Source: Gibbula magus (taxonomy: Eukaryota > Mollusca > Gastropoda > Trochida > Trochidae). Taken from it: a stretch of DNA of 64,000 bases. The stretch lies in the NCBI GenBank assembly GCA_936450465.1, contig OW388296.1, forward strand, positions 47,629,750 to 47,693,749, in the 5' to 3' direction. Below the pieces are notes generated by a model, which worked only from the letters and a program-made list of their open reading frames with translations, searched no databases and was not told where the DNA came from. Made by a program: the position numbers and the translations under genes. Of the stretch, positions 44,601 to 53,885 are shown one piece after another (the first letter of the stretch is position 1; each line of letters opens with the position of its first letter).

Positions 44601-47600
44601 ATACACTTATTCCATTTCTCTTTAAGACTTTTGATGCCGCTTTTGTAGAAGTCTTCCGTTTGCCCCCCTAACCACGCCTCTGTGGCAGCTTTGACGTCTT
44701 CGTCATCCCGGAAGTGCCTTCCACGTAGGGCGGATTTCAGGTTTCTGAACAGGAAGTAGTCACTGGGGCTAGGTCTGGGCTGTAGGGTGGGTGGTTCAGC
44801 TGTTCGAATCCACAATCACGTATAGCGGCCTGTGCAACTCTTGACTTGTGGACTGGAGCGTTGTCATGCAAAATCAGAACACCACGTGTCAACATTCCAC
44901 GGCGTTTCTGTCGAATTGTCTTTTGCAATTCTTGCATTAGGTTGGCATAATATTGACCATTCATTGTAGTTTTGGTTGGCAAGTAATCAATTAATAATAT
45001 GCCTTTTGCATCCCAAAAGATTGTCGCATAACCTTGCCAGCTGATGGTTGAGTGCGAAACTTCAGGGGAGGCGGTGAACTCGGGTGCTTCCATTGCTTGG
45101 ATTCCAGTTTAGTTTCCGGGTCCCAGTGGTGGATCCAGGTTTTCGTCACCTGTCACCAGACGAGACAAAAACCTGGCTTCATCCGCATTAAACTGATCCA
45201 GGAGCTCCATGCAACTTTCGGTTCTTTTCTGGCGATCTTGTGCTGTGAGGTTTCTGGGTACCCATCTTGCAGATACCTTGGACATACCAAGATGGTCATG
45301 AATTATTTTTCAACACTTCCAACTGATATCTGGAATTCCAAAGACAGTTCAGAAACTTTAACACGGCGGTCAGCTAAAATTCGTCTTTCGATAGCGGCAA
45401 TAACTTCCGGTCGGGTGACTTCAGATGGCCTGCCTGACCGTGGGTCATCGTCTAAGGACTCCCTGCCCCGCTTGAACTGAAGAGACCAGCGACAAACTGT
45501 TGAAAAGTTAGGAGCATCCTTACCCATCACATTACACATACGATCATGTATTTCTGTAGCTTTGCATCCCTCTTTAGTAAGGAACTTGATCACAGCGCGT
45601 TATTCATGTTTGAGAGAATCCATGATTATGGAGACCCCTAGGTCAGCGCAGCTATTATATCTAAATAATTGTTATGTCTAGAAATTGTTTTGACATGTGT
45701 CAATGTTATGTTTTGACTATAGTAACACCTGCTATAAGCTGACACTGTTTATGTAAACACCAATGCCCCGCTTGCAACACTTATTGAACGCCCCTCGTAC
45801 ATTATCAGATATCATAAGATGTTTATCTTGAAACATCTGTTGTATTTTTTATCAATGTTATTATAATATATAAATTTATTCATGTAGACAGTGACCCAAA
45901 TCCAAAGAACTTATACCCTAAATCAAAGTATGCAAACACAAACATAAGTAAATTTGAAACTATTTAAAGCATTAGTAATGAACCCTTTAGCCCTTGAGGA
46001 TTTATAAATATCTGTCAGAATTACAGGTTTCAGAACTCGTTCATAGTCTGACTGGCTGAGATGGTCAGAGCAAGAATATTACTGTATATGTTTATAAACA
46101 AACAAGAAGTCATAGTCATCAACATCCTCCGCCAGACCCAATTAATCGGAACAAGGGCAATCTTCCGATAAGAAATAATTGTGCGCTTCTCATTTTCATT
46201 TCATCAAGGTATCGATTCCCTCCAGCCAACTTATTTGATCTTAACCTTTAACTTGCTAGCCCCGGGATGGTCCGGGATGCCCATAAACAATTCCTAGGTA
46301 CTCCGTACCGGATTTCGGATACTTGACTTAGAAGTATTTCGGCTGTCTACCAGGGAGCTAGCTCTCTCTGCGAACTGCAAGTCGAGTTATCTCCGGGAGT
46401 CACTCCATGAGAAGCTCTGTAGTATACCTCACAGTTCGCAACGATAACGAGTCTTTGTCAATGTCCGGTCGAAATGTCGAGAAAAAATCACACCAAATTG
46501 CTTCTGCAGTGTTGACCCGTAACGCAAGGATAAATAGCTTTACAAAAGGCCAATTTTGTCGGGCTTCGCTCTGAAGCCTAATCTCCCTGGGGTCTAATTA
46601 TCACCAACGTGTTTGCATTGCCTCGGGCACCACACGCCTGTACAGGCTATCTACGACTGTGTCCCTATTACGGGAACATTTTGCGGTAACCCGCCTTACT
46701 CGCGCACTTCATATCATCTGAACCAATTGGTTGTTTTCAAATATCTTTATGCCAAAATAAAGGGGAAAGAATAGCCTACAATCCCATATAAAATTCAAAA
46801 ATGTCAAAGCAGCGTAGCGAAAAAGTCATGTTTACACTTCATAAATTTTGAAACAATCGGTGATTTTCACAACTTCTCGCACAAATTATCACTGCTAAAC
46901 TACGTACTGAATGCATTTTCATAATATTTATATCACAATAAACCGAAAATAATAATCTTTCATTCTATATAAAATGTGCATATTTATTCACAGAAATAAA
47001 GATACAATTTTACCTTTCTGAGAGGCATGTAAAACCAAACGACACACAAACTAATCAACATATTTTCATCGGTTATGGTTCAAGGTTAGCATATATTGGA
47101 AAGGTCAAACAACATAACCATATTTGGGTTGACATGTGCTTATTTGTCAACTGGTTCGAGATTATGATTTCTTGGAATAAAAGAGTTTTGAATGACGTTT
47201 GCAATGCCGCATAAATGTTGTTTACGATTTTATAGGTGGAAATAAAGACAAACTTTACATGGCTTTAGAATTATAACCAAAGGTCGCATTCTAATAATCT
47301 AATCATTGTGAAGCCAAACATCTAGTCTTCAATTCTGTATATAAATCAAATTTTTTTGTTTGGTATTTATGATATTATGAGGCCCGAATTAAAGACAATC
47401 TTTCAAAGGTAATAGAATAAAAACGAAAAATCGTAGAAAATTTATTCAAAGATGTGGATATGAATTTACCATTTTTGTACGTGTGCCGCGACCTGGAATT
47501 GTATTTAACGCCCATATATAGTCCGTTTTCGCACGGTACCGGTTCACCACCTGGAATATTCTGCCACAAGTGCCAATTAGTGCTTTAGTCTAAGTACGAC

Positions 47601-50600
47601 TGCGAGCTAGATGGTCAGAATATTCCGCCACAGGGGCTAAAATGGGTAAAATAGAAACAAGCAACTAAAGGGTTAAACAGTTTCTGAGAAAATTTGAAGA
47701 TACCTGGAACAGGGTCGAAAAAAACGGATCAAGGACAATAACTCTAGAGAACATAATCACACGGTTCTTATTATCGAAGTCCATCAAGGTATTTATGTCC
47801 TCAAGCCACACACCAAATTTGGTTATCCTATCTTAAATAGTTTCTGAGAAAAGCTGTCCACTTTGGAGATACCATGAACAGAGTCCAAAAATCAAACAAG
47901 GGCAATAACTCAGGAAAAAATAATTACACACTTCTCATTGTCAAACTCAATCAAGGTATTAATGCTCTCAAGCCACACACCAAATTTCAATTGCGGTTGT
48001 CCTATCTTAAATAGTTTCTGAGAAAAGCTGTCCCCTTTATTGCGGACGGACGGGCTCACGGACGGAGCCCAAACCTATATCCCCTTCCACTTCGTGGCGG
48101 GGGATAATAAAGGGATAACAAAAGACCATTTTTAAAAGTGTCTTGTAACATTTGTAAAACACACTTATATTTGAATTGAATATTGTCTAACATTCTGAGT
48201 GGCTAATTTACAGGAATCACGACTCGTTAACAAGAAGAATAATTCAGTATTGGTGAGGCTATCCCAAAATACAACTAATAGGAACGGTGAGACTACACTG
48301 GTGAAGATGGGCTAGGATTTGTAGACGTGACCAGCTTCGTTCAGTGTGTACCCTGTAAACGGCCAGACTACTCCAGAAGCTGCAGATAAAGGGTTAACAC
48401 ACACACTGACCTGGACTGTGTTGACTGTGTAGAGATTTCTAAGAGTGGCCTCATACTGTGCAGCAGATGTGCCTCGAACTGTCCTGAAATAAACATGAGA
48501 GCTTCAAAACATTTGCGCACACAAACATGTTGTTAGAAATTAAATTTTATTAGTCTAAAATATTTAAAATATTTATATCTGAAAAAAATATTGAAAAGGA
48601 TACTTCTTTTTACTGAAAATTTGATTTCTTACAGTCTCTTTTTTAATATTTAATAAAATGGTGATATTTTCAGAATAAATACTTTTTTCAGAGTCTGAGT
48701 GTTAGACTAAAATTATATCAGCAATGCCATTACTGTTGCACTTACAAAGATGAAATGGGTCAAATCAGAAATACCACACCCCCCACCCCAAAAATTTTTG
48801 ACACTTTGTGGATTATGATTTTCATCTGGGAGAAAGTTTTTATTTTCACAAGTGATACAATGGTAAATATGAAATTTGTCTACCGTACGAGATGAGATAA
48901 ACATGGTAATCTATCACAGTATCTGCCACCTGGTTTTTGTGCATTACATGAAATGAGAATTTATAACAGACAGACACAGACAGATGTGTCGACAGACGCA
49001 TTAAAAAAATAGAGCCATGGGCTCTGTAGCTCGTTAGGGATTATATTGTTAACGAGGTCCATAAGCTGAATTTGAGTCTCTTAGACCAATAACATTTAGT
49101 TTAGTCATGCTCACAAATGGTTCACATCTGAGAACTGTACTGTACTTGCAATGTTAATTTTAAATGTATGTAAGCACAATTTAATTGCTTTTTATGTTTA
49201 TGCTCCAGCTGTTGTTGGCCTACCAGTGGAAGAGAAAAAACATTAATTTTATAACTGCTCTAAAACTTTTATTTGTCACAGCAAAAGAATGAAAATTACA
49301 GGCTTTGGTATCCATCATATAAATAGGCTATTCTCAAAATTCTAAATTCCTAGCAGTTCTAGTTCCTGAAGTGAAATTTAAGGTTTCAGTTAACACCCTG
49401 CCACGCCCATATTTAAGAAGGGATTCTAAAGAAATGAACAAACTTTAATCTAAATGTTATAAAGATGATTCTGAAAATTTTAGCTTTCTGTTTCAAATGG
49501 TTTTGGAGAAGAAGTTGTTTAAAGATTTTAGGGTTGACCCCTGCCATGTGACGCCCATACTTGACAAGACGTCAAGTCGAAATGAACAAACTTGAAACTA
49601 CATGAAATAAAAAGGTTATTCTGAAAATTTCAGCTTCCTTTGCCAACTGGTTTCGGAAAAGAAGTTGTTTAAAGGTTTTAGGGAAAACGCCTGCCACGCC
49701 CATATTTGAGGGGGGTTGGGATAAAATGTACAAAATAAGATCCCCTAGGTGATGGGTATCCACCCACCAAATTACAGCTTTTGGGGTGTGGCGGTTCTTG
49801 AGGAGAAGTAAAAAATGTCAAAAGTTTACAGACGACGCCGGCCGCCAAAGACAGACGCCGGACGGTGGCCCATGCCATATGCCCATCTTGCCTTTCAGAT
49901 TATTTCTAATGATTTTTTGTTGCTGGTTAAGAAAGAAGATGGTATTATGTTTGTATGAAATGATATTTGTTTTAAGATAAAACATTGGCTCTATCATCTT
50001 TAACCTCAGATAAACATGAAAAGTTGACTCAGGTTGAACTTCCCATTGAAGAGTTGTCTCCCCTTACAAACAGGTCATCACATGTGCAGCTGAAACTTGT
50101 CATTGTCTGTTACAAACTACACCAAAATCATTTGCAAATTAAACCCTAACATCTATTACATATACAGGTACGTTCAATTGAAACATGATGTTGATCAAAG
50201 TTTGATTATAATGGTTTTGGTGTCAGCGAGACACCTCAGCAATCGGATTTATTCGCCGTGCTTCCAATTTTGGTCGCACGATGCACTCCGAATGAAGCAA
50301 TAATCCATGCAACACTAAAGGGCAGAATGATGTTTGGAGTCTTGAATGAGCTCAAGAAAGATGAGGCATCAGTGCTGATTGGCTGAGAGCGGCTTAAAGG
50401 GAAAGTTCTATCACTATCCCGACATTACGTGAAATGAAAACATGCTATATTTAACCATATTTTACACTTTTTAAAAAATAAATCATATACAATGATAGAA
50501 AATTCACATAGTAACACATAGCATATAATAAAACTGATAAACAGTATGCTGTTAGTCCGTAGCAGGTTTTCCCCACTTGATGAATGGCTTCAGTTCTCAA

Positions 50601-51987
50601 TGTTTTTATTTTTCAACAAATGTGTTCTTGTCTTTCTCATATTGTGATAGTCATCAAAATACCAACTCATTAATATTTTTCAAGTTGACTGTGTTTTAAT
50701 CAGGTATTAATAGCATATATGTGCAAACGAGAATATCATCTCGAATATCGTTTCGGAGCGGCCTTTATATAAGCTCTTCGGAGCTTGTTGGCCAATCCAT
50801 TCATGTATACATTTCATGAATAAAATATGTTTAAATCAATATCGTTTCCACAAAAAATACCCCGATAGAACCCTCTTTTTAAGGTTAAAGTTCATCGGGA
50901 CAGCTTGATGTATTGGTCACTATTAGATCAACAATATAACATTATAAAAAATTGTCAATCTAAATTTATTTAGATTGTTTTGGATACATTATAAATACAA
51001 GTGTCTATCTACGCTATCAATTAGGGTTGAGAGATCTCGCTCAACTGCTCCTTTAAATTTTGAGGTCTGATTTCTTTTTCAAAACTAAAATTTCACTGTA
51101 CTTTCACAGTAATAATGTGAAGTTGGTATTACCATCTTAGTTCATCTCATTGATATATCCAGGCTTTTAATTGGAAATCATACAATGAAGATCGAGGAGT
51201 ATTATTATATTATCATATTATTCATGTGAACCTTTTTGTTCCTAATAACAAAACATTATTTGTGAGTTATTTCATACAGCATGAAAATTATTAGTCTTAT
51301 ATTCTAGAAGACCTGTTTCATTTAGAATGCATATGTACCAATTTCCACATAAAAAATAACATTTAATAATAATTATTAAAAGCATAAAATATGCACTTTA
51401 TAAAAATGTTGTCGAATGATATCATTTTCGTTAAAATAACAATATTAAAGAATATTGGGTCGTAATTGAATGATAATCTGTTGAAATACCAAACAATGAT
51501 AACAATGCCACTTGAAGATTTTGAAAAATCAAATATTTATAATATACTTTTCACATGTCGGTCTCAGAACTGAGTACTGGAATAACCGATATGTCATGTG
51601 TGTTGAATGAATCAAACTTTGCATTTATTGACAACGAACAATGAAAACATTTTGCATGTTGACGTTGTTTTAAAAACCAAGGTTGTAAACAGACTTTCCA
51701 TTTACACATCAGTTATCTCCCTTGGACAACAACAATAGTGCAGAAGAGAGTGGGACAAAAACGGTGACTTATTCCAGTCAATTCCAGTTAGCTGTCAAAC
51801 CGAAACGGTTTTCCACATTTTGCATGCATACTAACTTGTCTAGCCAAAATGTCCATGGCGTTTTCAGGGGGACGCCAGTCAGTTCAGAAGTATCTATTTC
51901 ATCGATTGCTTTTCGAGCAAGTTGAGGGCTTCCCGGACAAAGTTTATTCACTAAATCGCGGGCACTGTCAACATTGGAGGCCGCCAT
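35587..51987 (-). CDS. Eukaryotic translation initiation factor 4E type 3
   Basis: Seven exons on the minus strand join without phase conflict: 51987-51836, 48483-48411, 40813-40719, 40048-39988, 39272-39206, 37544-37389 and 35639-35587. They encode 218 residues from ATG to TAA, close to the length of human eIF4E3. The product binds the mRNA 5' cap in the cytoplasm. Family landmarks are [47 protein letters not shown] and a [16 protein letters not shown], then IIQIWNTRA block. This matches eIF4E3 rather than eIF4E or 4EHP. The first cap-stacking Trp of eIF4E is replaced by Tyr61, as allowed in class III. The second Trp (W107) with Glu108 is kept. The intron-rich locus spans 16.4 kb for 657 coding bases. 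The gene lies head to head with SMIM30. Confidence 0.95.
35815..35995. repeat. Minisatellite, about 28-30-bp unit (CCTGGCATGGAAGAATTGAA)
   Basis: Six to seven degenerate units of CCTGGCATGGAAGAATTGAA plus a few bases lie in the last intron of eIF4E3. They create overlapping open frames on the minus strand that are not genes. Confidence 0.85.
36478..37335 (+). mobile_element. SINE, degenerate plus-strand copy split by an insertion
   Basis: 36478-36730 holds a decayed tRNA-like head and the body (TGTAGAGAACTGTGCAAAAT, GCGCAGTACCACCCTTGG, GGTTTCACCGTAACGCATAG, AATACTAGCAGCCG). The missing tail ATAAGTGAAATACTCATGAA, then CTCCAAATCACCTCACCTC resumes at about 37288. The intact copy at 1398-1716 shows that these two pieces are contiguous in the family. 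Confidence 0.82.
36731..37287. mobile_element. Repeat element inserted into the SINE
   Basis: About 557 bp, with three units of a GTAATACACATGCAAAGTTT, AGATATCATGAACC, CCAAATCCAA pattern, a GGACAGACGGACAAAGGG run and ends GATGACATATCCCAC and GATGACTATATCCCATGG. The class is unknown. The ACGGACAGACGG run relates it loosely to the 10.5-kb and 48-kb repeat elements. Confidence 0.6.
37389..37544 (-). CDS. EIF4E3 exon 6
   Basis: Minus-strand acceptor ATTTCAG, donor AAAG|GTAAGT. It encodes [40 protein letters not shown] and [12 protein letters not shown], the most diagnostic eIF4E3 block in the gene. Confidence 0.95.
37624..38167. mobile_element. MITE family E, copy 2 (enlarged)
   Basis: TACCGTATTTCCTCTAATAC at the left and GTATTCAAGGAAATACGGTA at the right are the inverted ends. 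AACCCGGGT and GGGGGTGCTAAATG blocks flank about 300 bp of unrelated AT-rich sequence (37735-38060), so the element is either internally expanded or interrupted. Confidence 0.8.
38168..39205. other. EIF4E3 intron 5, nothing recognised
   Basis: No exon fits here. Minus-strand open frames at 38320-38586 and 38576-38773 have no motif or splice support. Confidence 0.45.
39206..39272 (-). CDS. EIF4E3 exon 5
   Basis: Minus-strand acceptor AATTTCAG, donor GAAG|GTGAG. It encodes [20 protein letters not shown], then VE, the helix following the cap-binding loop. Confidence 0.93.
39988..40048 (-). CDS. EIF4E3 exon 4
   Basis: Minus-strand acceptor ATGTTTCAG, donor ACA|GTGAGT. It encodes [20 protein letters not shown]. 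The leading Glu follows the conserved cap-stacking Trp, whose codon is split with exon 3. Confidence 0.93.
40100..40385 (+). repeat. Repeat with TGACATCACAATG units, copy 2
   Basis: GATATTGCTTGTGTGGGATC, a palindromic GATATCTCCTAGGAGATATC, several TGACATCACAATG units, and inverted GTGTCTTCTGATATC / GAAGACACGTTGG blocks match the copy at 25590-25925. It lies in intron 3 of eIF4E3. Confidence 0.7.
40719..40813 (-). CDS. EIF4E3 exon 3
   Basis: Minus-strand acceptor TTTATTTGCAG, donor CTG|GTGAGT. It encodes [20 protein letters not shown], then [11 protein letters not shown] and two bases of Trp107. The TVQGFW junction with exon 2 forms the dorsal eIF4G/4E-BP-type contact motif. Confidence 0.95.
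40814..43239. other. EIF4E3 intron 2 (first part): AT-rich with a short duplication
   Basis: At 42075-42240 an ~85-bp unit (ATAGGCTCCATTTCAATACT, then AAATTGGTGA, TAAATTCTTTTT) is present twice. A third copy is at 48630-48700, also in this gene. A hairpin fragment of the 145-bp repeat family (AGAGCCATGGCCTCTGTAGC) lies at 41555. No exon is seen. Confidence 0.55.
43240..43927 (-). mobile_element. Inverted relative of the 145-bp tandem-repeat element
   Basis: About four units of 146-148 bp (TCACCAAATTTACAATTTAG at roughly 43286, 43434, 43582 and 43728) are followed by an ACGGACGGACAGACGG run. CCATAAGCCCATCGGGCC, then TTTCAGGCC is the reverse complement of the 10496 end. It lacks the distal hairpin end seen at 11.83 kb. 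Confidence 0.8.
43932..44140. mobile_element. Foldback element with hammerhead-like core sequence
   Basis: Arms of about 95 bp (GGGGGTGTAATCGCCAAACA, AGGAACATAAGGGTAGTTTT, GTATTACGTTTCGGGGAGCG and their reverse complements) surround a loop of 15-20 bp. The right arm holds CTGATGA, a GGGAG/CTCCC stem and GAAA (44041-44075). This is the order seen in hammerhead ribozymes of Penelope-like elements, but I cannot draw a convincing stem III and cleavage site. Confidence 0.7.
44504..45797 (-). mobile_element. Mariner-type transposon, 1294 bp, inactive
   Basis: Terminal inverted repeats CGAGGGGCGTTCAATAAGTG (left) and CACTTATTGAACGCCCCTCG (right) are perfect over at least 20 bp and flanked by TA. 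Size, target and the transposase remnant fit Tc1/mariner. It sits in eIF4E3 intron 2 on the same strand as the host gene. Near-perfect ends next to a multiply broken gene suggest a fairly recent but dead copy. Confidence 0.95.
44570..45623 (-). pseudogene. Mariner transposase pseudogene (D,D34D)
   Basis: The minus-strand start ATG (45621-45623) is followed after seven codons by an in-frame TAA. The helix-turn-helix part runs from about 45593 to 45303 ([24 protein letters not shown]). The first catalytic Asp lies in VTGDE (codon 45145-45147), the second in ILHDNAPVH, the third in SDYFLF, with 34 residues between the last two. The frame shifts after VTGDE and again between SPDLAP and SDYFLF. 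No functional protein is expected. Confidence 0.92.
45798..46110. other. Short AT-rich stretch, nothing recognised
   Basis: Intron sequence between the mariner and the next repeat. Confidence 0.4.
46110..48118 (+). mobile_element. Tandem-unit repeat element interrupted by a TTAA insertion
   Basis: Units of about 160-175 bp carry ACAAGGGCAATAACTC, TCATCAAGGTAT, CTCAAGCCACACACCAAATT and TATCTTAAATAGTTTCTGAG. The element ends in GGACGGACGGGCTCACGGAC and GTGGCGGGGGATAATAA. Three units are visible: one before and two after the insertion at 46245-47672. Confidence 0.78.
46245..47672. mobile_element. PiggyBac-type non-autonomous element, 1428 bp
   Basis: TTAA at 46241-46244 and 47673-47676 flanks ends CCTTTAACTTGCTAGCCCC and (minus strand) CCCTTTAGTTGCTTG. 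The type CCYTTT...TGC next to TTAA is typical of piggyBac. It interrupts CTTAAACAGTTTCTGAG of the host repeat exactly at TTAA; intact units read CTTAAATAGTTTCTGAG. The interior is more GC-rich than its surroundings at 46260-46720 and has no transposase frame. Confidence 0.85.
48411..48483 (-). CDS. EIF4E3 exon 2
   Basis: Minus-strand acceptor TTTATTTCAG, donor CAG|GTCAGT. It encodes [20 protein letters not shown], then NTVQ. Tyr61 occupies the position of the first cap-stacking Trp of eIF4E (Cys in human eIF4E3). Confidence 0.93.
48484..49379. other. EIF4E3 intron 1 with repeat fragments
   Basis: Contains the third copy of the TAATAAAATGGTGATATTTT unit (48630-48700). A piece of the 24-kb palindromic array (GAGATGAGATAAACATGGTA at 48889) and a hairpin end of the 145-bp element family (AGAGCCATGGGCTCTGTAGC at 49009) are also present. 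Confidence 0.6.
49380..49900 (-). mobile_element. Diverged 145-bp-type repeat element
   Basis: Three units of CCTGCCACGCCCATATTTGA, GAACAAACTT, CTGAAAATTTCAGCTTCC and GAGAAGAAGTTGTTTAA precede an ACAGACGCCGG run. CCCATGCCATATGCCCATCT, then TTGCCTTTCAG resembles the CCATAAGCCCATCGGGCC end of the family. Confidence 0.7.
50394..50882. mobile_element. MITE family B, copy 2 (with insertion)
   Basis: TTAAAGGGAAAGTTCTATCA and the CGATAGAACCCTCTTTTTAA end match copy 1 at 5205-5634, with collinear interiors. It is longer because of an 83-bp retroposon at 50755-50837. Confidence 0.85.
50755..50837 (+). mobile_element. Short retroposon fragment with 11-bp target duplication
   Basis: The direct repeat AATATCGTTTC at 50744-50754 and 50838-50848 encloses 83 bp ending ATGAATAAAATATGTTTAAA. 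The equivalent position in the other family B copy has no such sequence. It is probably a 5'-truncated LINE or SINE 3' end. Confidence 0.8.
50883..51835. other. EIF4E3 intron 1 near exon 1, nothing recognised
   Basis: AT-rich intron. A CAACTGCTCCTTTAAATTTT motif at 51041 looks like a lone end of a TTAAAGG-type MITE. Confidence 0.45.
51836..51987 (-). CDS. EIF4E3 exon 1 with start codon
   Basis: The ATG at 51987-51985 has a favourable context (AAAATGGCGGCC on the minus strand). It encodes [16 protein letters not shown], a flexible N-terminus, then [14 protein letters not shown]. It ends in phase 2 at AA|GTTAGT, completing Lys51 in exon 2. Confidence 0.93.
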
Positions 51988-52806
51988 TTTTGACCACCTG
52001 ACATGATCATGTGATCAAAATAGCAATGACGTCACAATGCTAGCAGGTGCCCGTGCCAAAGATGCCAGTTTTTATTCATCATGTACATTACCAACAGTGT
52101 TAAAAAATAATATCATATGAGTTCTATAGGAAATAAAGAGGTAAATGTTCTTGATGATGACATTCGATTCAATCAGAAATATTTGAATGGAAAGAAAAGA
52201 AAGAATATTTCTTGAAATGAGTTCGATCTGAGTTGCTTTCTTTTTTCTTTTTTTAATTTTTCATATTGAGAAAAACATTTAAATGACAGATTCTTTTATA
52301 TAGCGACTTATGTTTCTAAAATCTTCAAATAAATTGATATATTATTATTATTAGTTATATTACTAGACAGTTCGAAATTGTATATATTTACCTATGTTTG
52401 AAGCGATTCATCTGTAAAATGGATTTTAACCACGATAACCTAAGTAATTAAAACTCCGTAAGTGGTTAATATAGCTTTTTTCTGAAAAAGGAGGGACTTT
52501 TAAAGCAGGGACTCTATTTACTATAATCAGAGAGTCACTGGCTCTAAAGATCTATATATTTTTAAAGTAACAGATTTAAAAATCTATTATCATCTCAACT
52601 TTTTATAGATACTAAATTATTTGTATTACACTTGTCGAATAGAAACATTTTTTAAAAATCCACACACAAAATTCCACTAAATGGAAAACCCGGATTCGAA
52701 CTCGCTTCTTTATCATCAAACGTTACTGTCACAGTAGTGAAAACCGGAAGCGAGTTGTCTAGTTCGTCACATGACCATTTAGATCACATGCCCTGTATCA
52801 TTCAAG
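51988..52806. promoter_or_regulatory. Head-to-head promoter interval of EIF4E3 and SMIM30
   Basis: 819 bp separate the two divergent start codons. A perfect CRE palindrome TGACGTCA lies at 52027-52034, about 40 bp upstream of the eIF4E3 ATG. CACATG-type E boxes lie at 52767 and 52784 near SMIM30. No TATA box is obvious at either end. A bidirectional promoter is inferred from spacing and motifs only. The stretch 52690-52745 includes a GGATTCGAAC motif, perhaps a tRNA-like relic. Confidence 0.55.
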
Positions 52807-52977
52807 ATGGCCGCACCAAACTTCGTGGAGCTTGTGGTTCTTGTTTTGGCTCTAATCGTCCCCGGCGTGGCAGCCTTTGACGCCGGTGATGCCATCGCCC
52901 TCGTTTTAGGCCTCGTTATCGGAATCCTGGGAATCTGTGCGTGTTTAGGTTATTACGCGCGAAGGAGAGCTTCGTAA
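52807..52977 (+). CDS. SMIM30 homologue (small integral membrane protein, 56 aa)
   Basis: A single uninterrupted frame from ATG (context AAGATGGCC) to TAA encodes 56 residues. It starts with a hydrophobic signal-like helix (ELVVLVLALIVPGVAA), followed by DAGDAIALVLGLVIGILGIC, ACLGYYARRRAS. The AGDAIAL...GICACLG.YAR.R pattern matches vertebrate SMIM30, a micropeptide of about 59 residues once annotated as non-coding RNA. That protein is a single-pass membrane protein with a short basic cytosolic tail. Here the layout is the same: N-terminal hydrophobic segment, acidic Asp/Glu-Ala-Gly-Asp turn, transmembrane helix, Cys pair, basic tail. It is intronless in the coding part and divergent from eIF4E3. 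The molecular role in this organism is unknown. Confidence 0.92.
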   Translation: MAAPNFVELVVLVLALIVPGVAAFDAGDAIALVLGLVIGILGICACLGYYARRRAS

Positions 52978-53885
52978 AATTCATGACAATCGAAAATGGG
53001 TGGTTCACACGGTTGAACATAGAAGACGGGATCAAGTTTTCACACAATGTTGGTGTCGACGTCTTCTGTGTGATTAATGGTGTACAAAGTTCCTCATTTG
53101 TGATTTATCCATCATCATTTCATTTGGAAACTCCTTGTCATGTGTGCTCAACAGAAATTCACAAGCTTTCATTCAACCACAACATGTATGCAACTCTAAA
53201 TACATGTAGGAATCCTAACAACTTTAGTCAGATCAAAGAGACAATCAATCAAGTTCAACTACTGAGAGCCAGATAGAGAGCCGAAGAAATTGTGCATAAT
53301 ATTTTGACATCCAGTCACTTCCAGGCCTGTCATGCATGAATGAACTATCCAATATGAAAATTGCACATCTTATTTCATTTATGCTGAGTCGCCTCTATAC
53401 CATGGACATAAACATTGGGAGCCGGCAAATGATCTATCAAGAACACTTGTGATTGTTAAAAGAAAATAACTTCAGCACTGAAAACATTAATTTGTAATAT
53501 AAATTTTTAAAAAGGACATATGAAAACGTTAAAATGAATGTGACTTGAAATCACAAACTACAGACATTCCATTCCTATTTCAGTTCAACTTTTTACATTT
53601 TAGTTATGTTTTTCATTAAGCAAAACTATTTGTTACTTTGGAGATTGTTACAAATTCATGAAGAATTATGTTAAGATCATTGTTTTTTAACAGAATTGGG
53701 ACACTTTCTGTTGATCATACATCATGTCATTTTCTTACAGTGAAACTTTTGTATTATAATTTTTTTTAAATACAGATTATTATTGTTGACATTGTCTGAT
53801 GTAATATATTAGCTTCATAGTTCAAATGGTCTAATACATGAATGCCTTATGATATATCAATAAATTATTGTTTTACTTCATATTC
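52978..53885 (+). other. Probable SMIM30 3' UTR
   Basis: AT-rich non-coding sequence follows the stop. AATAAA at 53860-53865, followed by a T-rich stretch, is the best candidate polyadenylation signal. The 111-codon overlapping frame at 52941-53276 starts inside SMIM30 in another frame and looks like chance. Confidence 0.5.

Noticed and set aside
44737..45480. Plus-strand frame across the mariner
   Set aside because: It is the shadow of the minus-strand transposase remnant.
52680..52745. tRNA-like B box (GATTCGAAC) upstream of SMIM30
   Set aside because: No credible cloverleaf or SINE body surrounds it.
52941..53276. 111-codon frame after SMIM30
   Set aside because: It begins inside SMIM30 in a different frame, shows no family and lies in the probable 3' UTR.
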